This document shows, one piece after another, positions 59,801 through 64,000 of a DNA stretch of 64,000 nt. A program made the position numbers and the translations under genes. The notes beneath the pieces were generated by a model, which worked only from the letters and a program-made list of their open reading frames with translations, ran no database searches and had not been told where the DNA came from. The stretch's first letter is position 1, and every line of letters starts with the position of its first letter. Source of the DNA: Ancylostoma caninum (Eukaryota; Nematoda; Chromadorea; Rhabditida; Ancylostomatidae); assembly GCA_037903475.1 (NCBI GenBank), contig JBAJFG010000492.1:1736001-1800000 (forward strand), written 5' to 3'.

Positions 59801-62654
59801 TCGTCTCGCCAGTGTTGATATATAAGATATTAGATATATAAGATATATCCTTACACTTCTCACAAGTGAAAACTTTCCATAGACATATGGGCCATAGAAA
59901 AAAGCGTCATAAAGTAAAATTAGCGATAGCTGCACTTTGCTGCCTATCCCTTGCTCATCAGGAAATTATCCACAAATCCATCAACGCATTCCTACTTTAA
60001 TTTCGCTTCATAGCCAGTTTTTCTGCATTCGAACACGAATAATGAGCTCGTATTCATAGAAGTAATGATCAAAAAGAAAGATGTAGTCTTTATCATTATC
60101 ATTCTAGGTTAGTCCTACAAAACACCATCTCCCCTATTCAGAAATGGCTCTTTCTTCACAGAAAGCGCGTTGCGTTTTATTTGTGATGTGGTGCTGTCAA
60201 AAACACATGCATGCGGCTGCACCCGACGACTACGACCATAATCCCTAACTGGGACGGAGGTCGTAGAGACAGAATGGATTGCTCTCGCTAACTCATCCCT
60301 TTCTTTGCCGCAAAAATACCGCCACAACATATTCATAGTACACTTTGAACACGTTACACTGAGTAGAATGCACTTGTCCGAGGAAAAAATGAGGTACAAG
60401 ATGAGTTCTGCTAAAAACATGAACTTTACATCTTGATAGCGATGTTTCCAAGGAGACACAGGATGGAAATAGCGGTTGCAGGGAATGACACTGGGAAATC
60501 TATGGCTGTTCACATATTGTACTTGTAAAACACAACCTAGTTACTGTAACACCAACAAACATAGGGACTTCTGGCCTCAATTCTTATAAGGGCTACAATC
60601 CTTTATGCTCTACTTGAAGTACAGAATCCAAGGTGCCTTAAAACATGTCTTCAGCTCAAAGAATAGAAAAATCCAGAAATATTCTGGACCGCAGTGGCAA
60701 CCGGAGCCTCCTGTCACATTTTGTCATGTCATAAATAAACGTTAGCAAAGCGTTCCACAGCTGCCACAGCTCTAAATTGCCCCGATAATTACCCCTTTCC
60801 GCCATGAAGTGCTAAACAAACGAGCACCTTTCAGCACTTGTCCAAGACTGGCAAAAATTTATGGATTGTTTACGGATAACGGAATCACCAGCAAAATTTG
60901 GCTTCCACCCTAATCCCACAGCATCTAGATTTCCGGAAGGACTTTATCGATGCATACATTTAGCTAATATGGCACTTAGGGGCAGTTCCAAGTGCACAGA
61001 TGTGTTAGCAAGAACGTAGTTGTTAGCTACAAATCCAAGCAATGAGTTTGCTGGATCTTCCAGGAAATATGCGGAACTACATGTTTTGATCAATTGCACT
61101 TGCTAATGTGACATCTCCCATTCGCCGAAATACTGCTTAGACACGTGAAACATTAGGTAGTAATGCGTGGGAAATTGCATAATTCGCTCGTATCTGAACC
61201 ACACTTCTGAAATCCCGGATAATGAGTGCATTGACATGTTTACTATTTCTACTCTAGTTCTAGTAGAAGCTTCCTGGAGAAATTACTGCTAGGCAGCCTC
61301 TAATAGGTTTAGTTTGATTTTCTACTCGGATTTTGTCCAATTATTTGAAATTACACTATAATTGCATGGTAAATAGCAGAAAATGAAGTGATAGATAATG
61401 TGTTTGGGAGCAGCTACTCTTATCCTCCCTTTCTGAAAACTACCATTGGAATATCCAAAATCAAAAATACAATATTTTCAATCTATTTTTCTTGAGTTTA
61501 GGTAAGTTCAGAGATTCTTCACTGGCGGATACAAGTTCGACTAAGAAAAAGTATGTAAAGATGAAAATCGTATAGATATCTCGTACTTTGAGAATATTTG
61601 AAGCAGATCAACAGAAATTCCTGATCAGATTTTGCCCAGTTCATAATTTTCATTCATCACTTTCTTGGGGCATGGGAAACGCACAGTGGTAATCATTTCC
61701 TGGAACCCTGTGATCATGTTCTTCTAAATCAACTAAGTTGTAGTGCAATATGTAACATGTAAGTAATGGTCTTTATTGCTTCTAGGAGGTGATATTCACT
61801 GAAGCTGAAAGATAGGGCAACTTTACAAAAACATTTGCTTGAAACGACATACTGCATAAAGCTTAAATCGAGAAACCTCATAAATTTTGTCTTAGACTAA
61901 GTTTACAGGGATTGCTACTGGTTGGCTCCTTGTCGTACAATGCCCATTTTGAAGGAGGAAGAAACACAAAAAAAACCATTCACTATCCGACCAATCACAG
62001 CCTTGTGCGACAGCCAATCACAATCCAGCCCAGCAACCAACCGTTGAAGCGTTGCAGAGAATCAAACCAGCAATGCGATAGCAACGACACTTTTTTTCGA
62101 AGTATTCTCGCTAATGCTCCTTTACCAACGCTTCCGGATAATTCCAAGAAGTCGGGATTTCTCTTAGAGTTCTGTCAACAGTGCATAGTCGATAGTTTCT
62201 GCATCCGCTCACAAATTACCGCAAACAACTGCCGCCGTTCATTTTCGCATCAAATATGTGAGTCATAAAATCAACGTATTTTCCGGTCTGATAAGAATTT
62301 CACCGTACCAACGACGAAAAAGAGGAGATAATTGCGTCATTGAAAGCAAAAACAACCTATAATGTATGCCCCATGACAGGGATGATAAATAACGGCGAAT
62401 GAAGAACCAAAAACGTTTTTTACGCAGAGAGGACTGCAGATCGCACGAAATTCAAGGGCAACCGGGATAACTGGGGCAATCCAAGGGCAGACATACAATT
62501 CCCCTCAAAAAACGCAATTTTACGTACCTATGCATTGGTATGGTCGAACGGTGTGTGTCCATTTGCAAGGCGTACCCTCTTCGCGGCACCACTTCTCGAT
62601 GGCCACTTCATGTGAATACTCGACAATATTCGTGATGTTGAGCTTTGGATAAGC
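50826..62654 (-). CDS. apl-1: Amyloid precursor-like protein APL-1 (17 exons, N-terminus off the right edge)
   Basis: Single-pass type I membrane protein, the sole APP homologue of nematodes. Exons in transcript order: 62654..62528, 58348..58221, 58164..58062, 57581..57462, 56163..56033, 55864..55757, 55147..55046, 54981..54904, 54833..54715, 54654..54572, 54340..54222, 54162..54055, 53994..53890, 53822..53694, 53572..53483, 53253..53076, 50921..50826 (about 640 residues). Domains: end of the E1 growth-factor-like fold ([23 protein letters not shown]); copper-binding subdomain ([10 protein letters not shown] to GVEFVCCP); acidic linker ([18 protein letters not shown]); E2 helices ([48 protein letters not shown]); Thr-rich and acidic stalk; membrane segment [20 protein letters not shown] then RRRR; tail [31 protein letters not shown] with the NPxY sorting motif. 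No vertebrate A-beta-like sequence is evident next to the membrane. Phases agree at every junction except the one entering the membrane exon. Confidence 0.95.
52477..52651. mobile_element. Nested foldback MITE in the last apl-1 intron
   Basis: The outer arms AGTCCTTCTCGAAAAGATAG (52477) and (reverse strand) GGTCCTTGTCGAAAAGATAG (52651) enclose a second inverted pair, CGCGGCGGGACCTA (about 52519-52532) and TAGGTCCCACCGCG (52577-52590). The single strand could fold into a cruciform with two stacked stems. No coding capacity. A solitary outer end is at 21536-21571. Confidence 0.75.
59636..59850. repeat. AT-rich tract containing two transplanted apl-1 segments
   Basis: A simple TTATATTATATTATG / ATATAAGATAT tract lies in the intron between the first two visible apl-1 exons. 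Inside it, 59697-59735 matches intronic 58864-58902 (38 of 39), and 59771-59820 matches 58216-58265 (48 of 50), which is the 3' end of an apl-1 exon plus the first bases of its intron. The two patches are in the opposite order to their sources and are joined by 35 bp of AT-rich filler. Confidence 0.9.
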
Positions 62655-64000
62655 CTGAAACGAGAAAATCCATGGAAATTCTCTACAAAACCCATCCGCG
62701 AAATCACAACCAACAGTTTTTTCTGCATTTAAACACCTATTTTCCCAAGTCATCCTCCCTATCGGGAATTATAACAGTTCACAATCTCCTAAGGTATAAT
62801 TTATGGATAGATTTTGGATTCTGCTAAATACACAGCAATCTGCACACCGAAGGTCACCGCTAAACTTCCAATCCTCAAAAATGAGCGCGCGCACGGAAAT
62901 TGTGCACGTGAAAGAATTCACGAGCGCCACAGACGGCAATTTTCGTCATTCTGCAGCCAATAAAAAGCTCGTTATAGGTGGTGGTTGCGCCTGGATCAGT
63001 TTATTGACTCGGATTCTGGAGGCTCTAAACCATCCTGGACATTCAATGGCATCGAGGAGCACTCCAAGAGTTTTGCAAGCTACTGCTGCCAAAACAAACC
63101 CATTTCCCTGTGGCAAACTGTAAAAGCAACTAGTTACACCAGTGAAATAACACAATGACGTGGCTGGTTTGCTGATTTTATGGGCCCTTTACGGGAAGGA
63201 TTGCCTGATAGTGGAGAGTATGTATGTGGTCTGAGAACCTGGAAGACAAACTCTGAACACTTCTGACACCATAGTGAGAATCCCTATTGCTATTTCTCCC
63301 TCACATATTTTGGAAAATGAGACCATGTTTGGCTATGTACGTGGAAAAAATTCATATTCGAATGCAATGAGTCACCAAAAACTGACAAATTTCACCCCAA
63401 TAAAACACTGGTGTTGACACGTTCTCGAGGAAATAGGGTCAACAAAATAATCACTGTTGCCCGAAAACGAGTGCGAGATGAATCAACGTTAACCAGCGTT
63501 ACCCAATACATTTCCAGGAAAATCCAGAGTTTAAAACGTTATAAACATTCCCAAACCGCGAATTTCATCGGCTCCAAAAAGTTTTTCCCTTCACATATCT
63601 ACGAAAAGAATCCTCCAGTAGACGTTCGAATCCGGGCTAAGTCCTGCATGCCTAGGAAAAACTCATAAGCAATCCTAGCTCATTTTTTCCGCGAATGGCG
63701 CTGGCTTAGGTGTAAAGGTCAATCCGCCACTGATGCCGAAGAAGCGAGAAGCTGGATCACGCGCTAGGGGATTTTCGTGGAGGATTCTCGAAACACTGGG
63801 GCGATTTTGTTAATGGATATTTGTGTGACGTGGATCAAACATGAGGAGTTGTGGAACGCTGGGATGAGAAGTGCCAGGAAAGCTTTTTTTTTGAGGAGAA
63901 CGACCACAACTATAATTACTAACGCACCAAAGAGCACAAATCCTTGAAACAAATTCAAGGAATCTGCCTTTGCCAAGCAATTGATTTATGTTCATAAATC
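62655..64000. other. Upstream apl-1 intron, runs off the window
   Basis: The first visible apl-1 exon starts after a TTTCAG acceptor at 62655-62660 and encodes residues from [10 protein letters not shown] onward. The preceding ~80-90 residues of the family (signal peptide and first half of the growth-factor-like domain) were not found up to 64000. A GC-balanced minus ORF at 62946-63155 has no similarity to APL-1. Confidence 0.6.

Noticed and set aside
62946..63155. Possible N-terminal apl-1 exon on the minus strand
   Set aside because: The translation has none of the Cys pattern of the growth-factor-like domain, and its phase and borders do not fit.

Overview
This is nuclear DNA from a nematode, most likely a strongylid (hookworm-like) worm. 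Three protein-coding genes can be assembled from short exons with worm-type splice sites. Most ORFs longer than 60 codons are noise in AT-rich DNA. The reverse-transcriptase remnants end in a C-terminal block that I recognise from hookworm assemblies. The rest is intron and intergenic DNA dense with small DNA transposons. No bacterial operon, CRISPR or rRNA is present.

Layout: (1) 1-445, edge of a decayed non-LTR reverse transcriptase. (2) 3229-5466, minus strand, three exons of a globin with an N-terminal extension; both gene ends are missing. (3) 11453-11563, plus strand, a clean first-exon candidate of an unassigned gene. (4) 13299-15397, a foldback followed by about 24 tandem copies of an ~89 bp unit carrying a 17-bp GC hairpin and a T-run. 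(5) 15.4-33 kb, gene-poor, with small inverted-repeat elements and a tRNA-like SINE head. (6) 33020-38070, plus strand, six exons of a multi-pass membrane protein with a complete C-terminus; one intron holds a hAT-type element with a perfect 8-bp target duplication. (7) 38.9-41.1 kb, a mariner inserted inside an older mariner-like element. (8) 43.5-46.3 kb, a dead reverse transcriptase interrupted by two precise TA-flanked insertions. (9) 50826-62654, minus strand, 17 exons of the amyloid precursor-like gene apl-1, from the E1 domain to the stop codon; the N-terminal exons lie beyond the right edge.

The genes are independent and do not form an operon or pathway. The most interesting signals are the Pol III-like hairpin array, two cases where ~50 bp of exon has been copied 1-1.5 kb away into the same locus, a reading-phase conflict at the apl-1 transmembrane exon, and the nested transposons. 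Exon boundaries were read by eye from splice sites and reading phase. Except at one apl-1 junction, codon phases agree across every splice listed.
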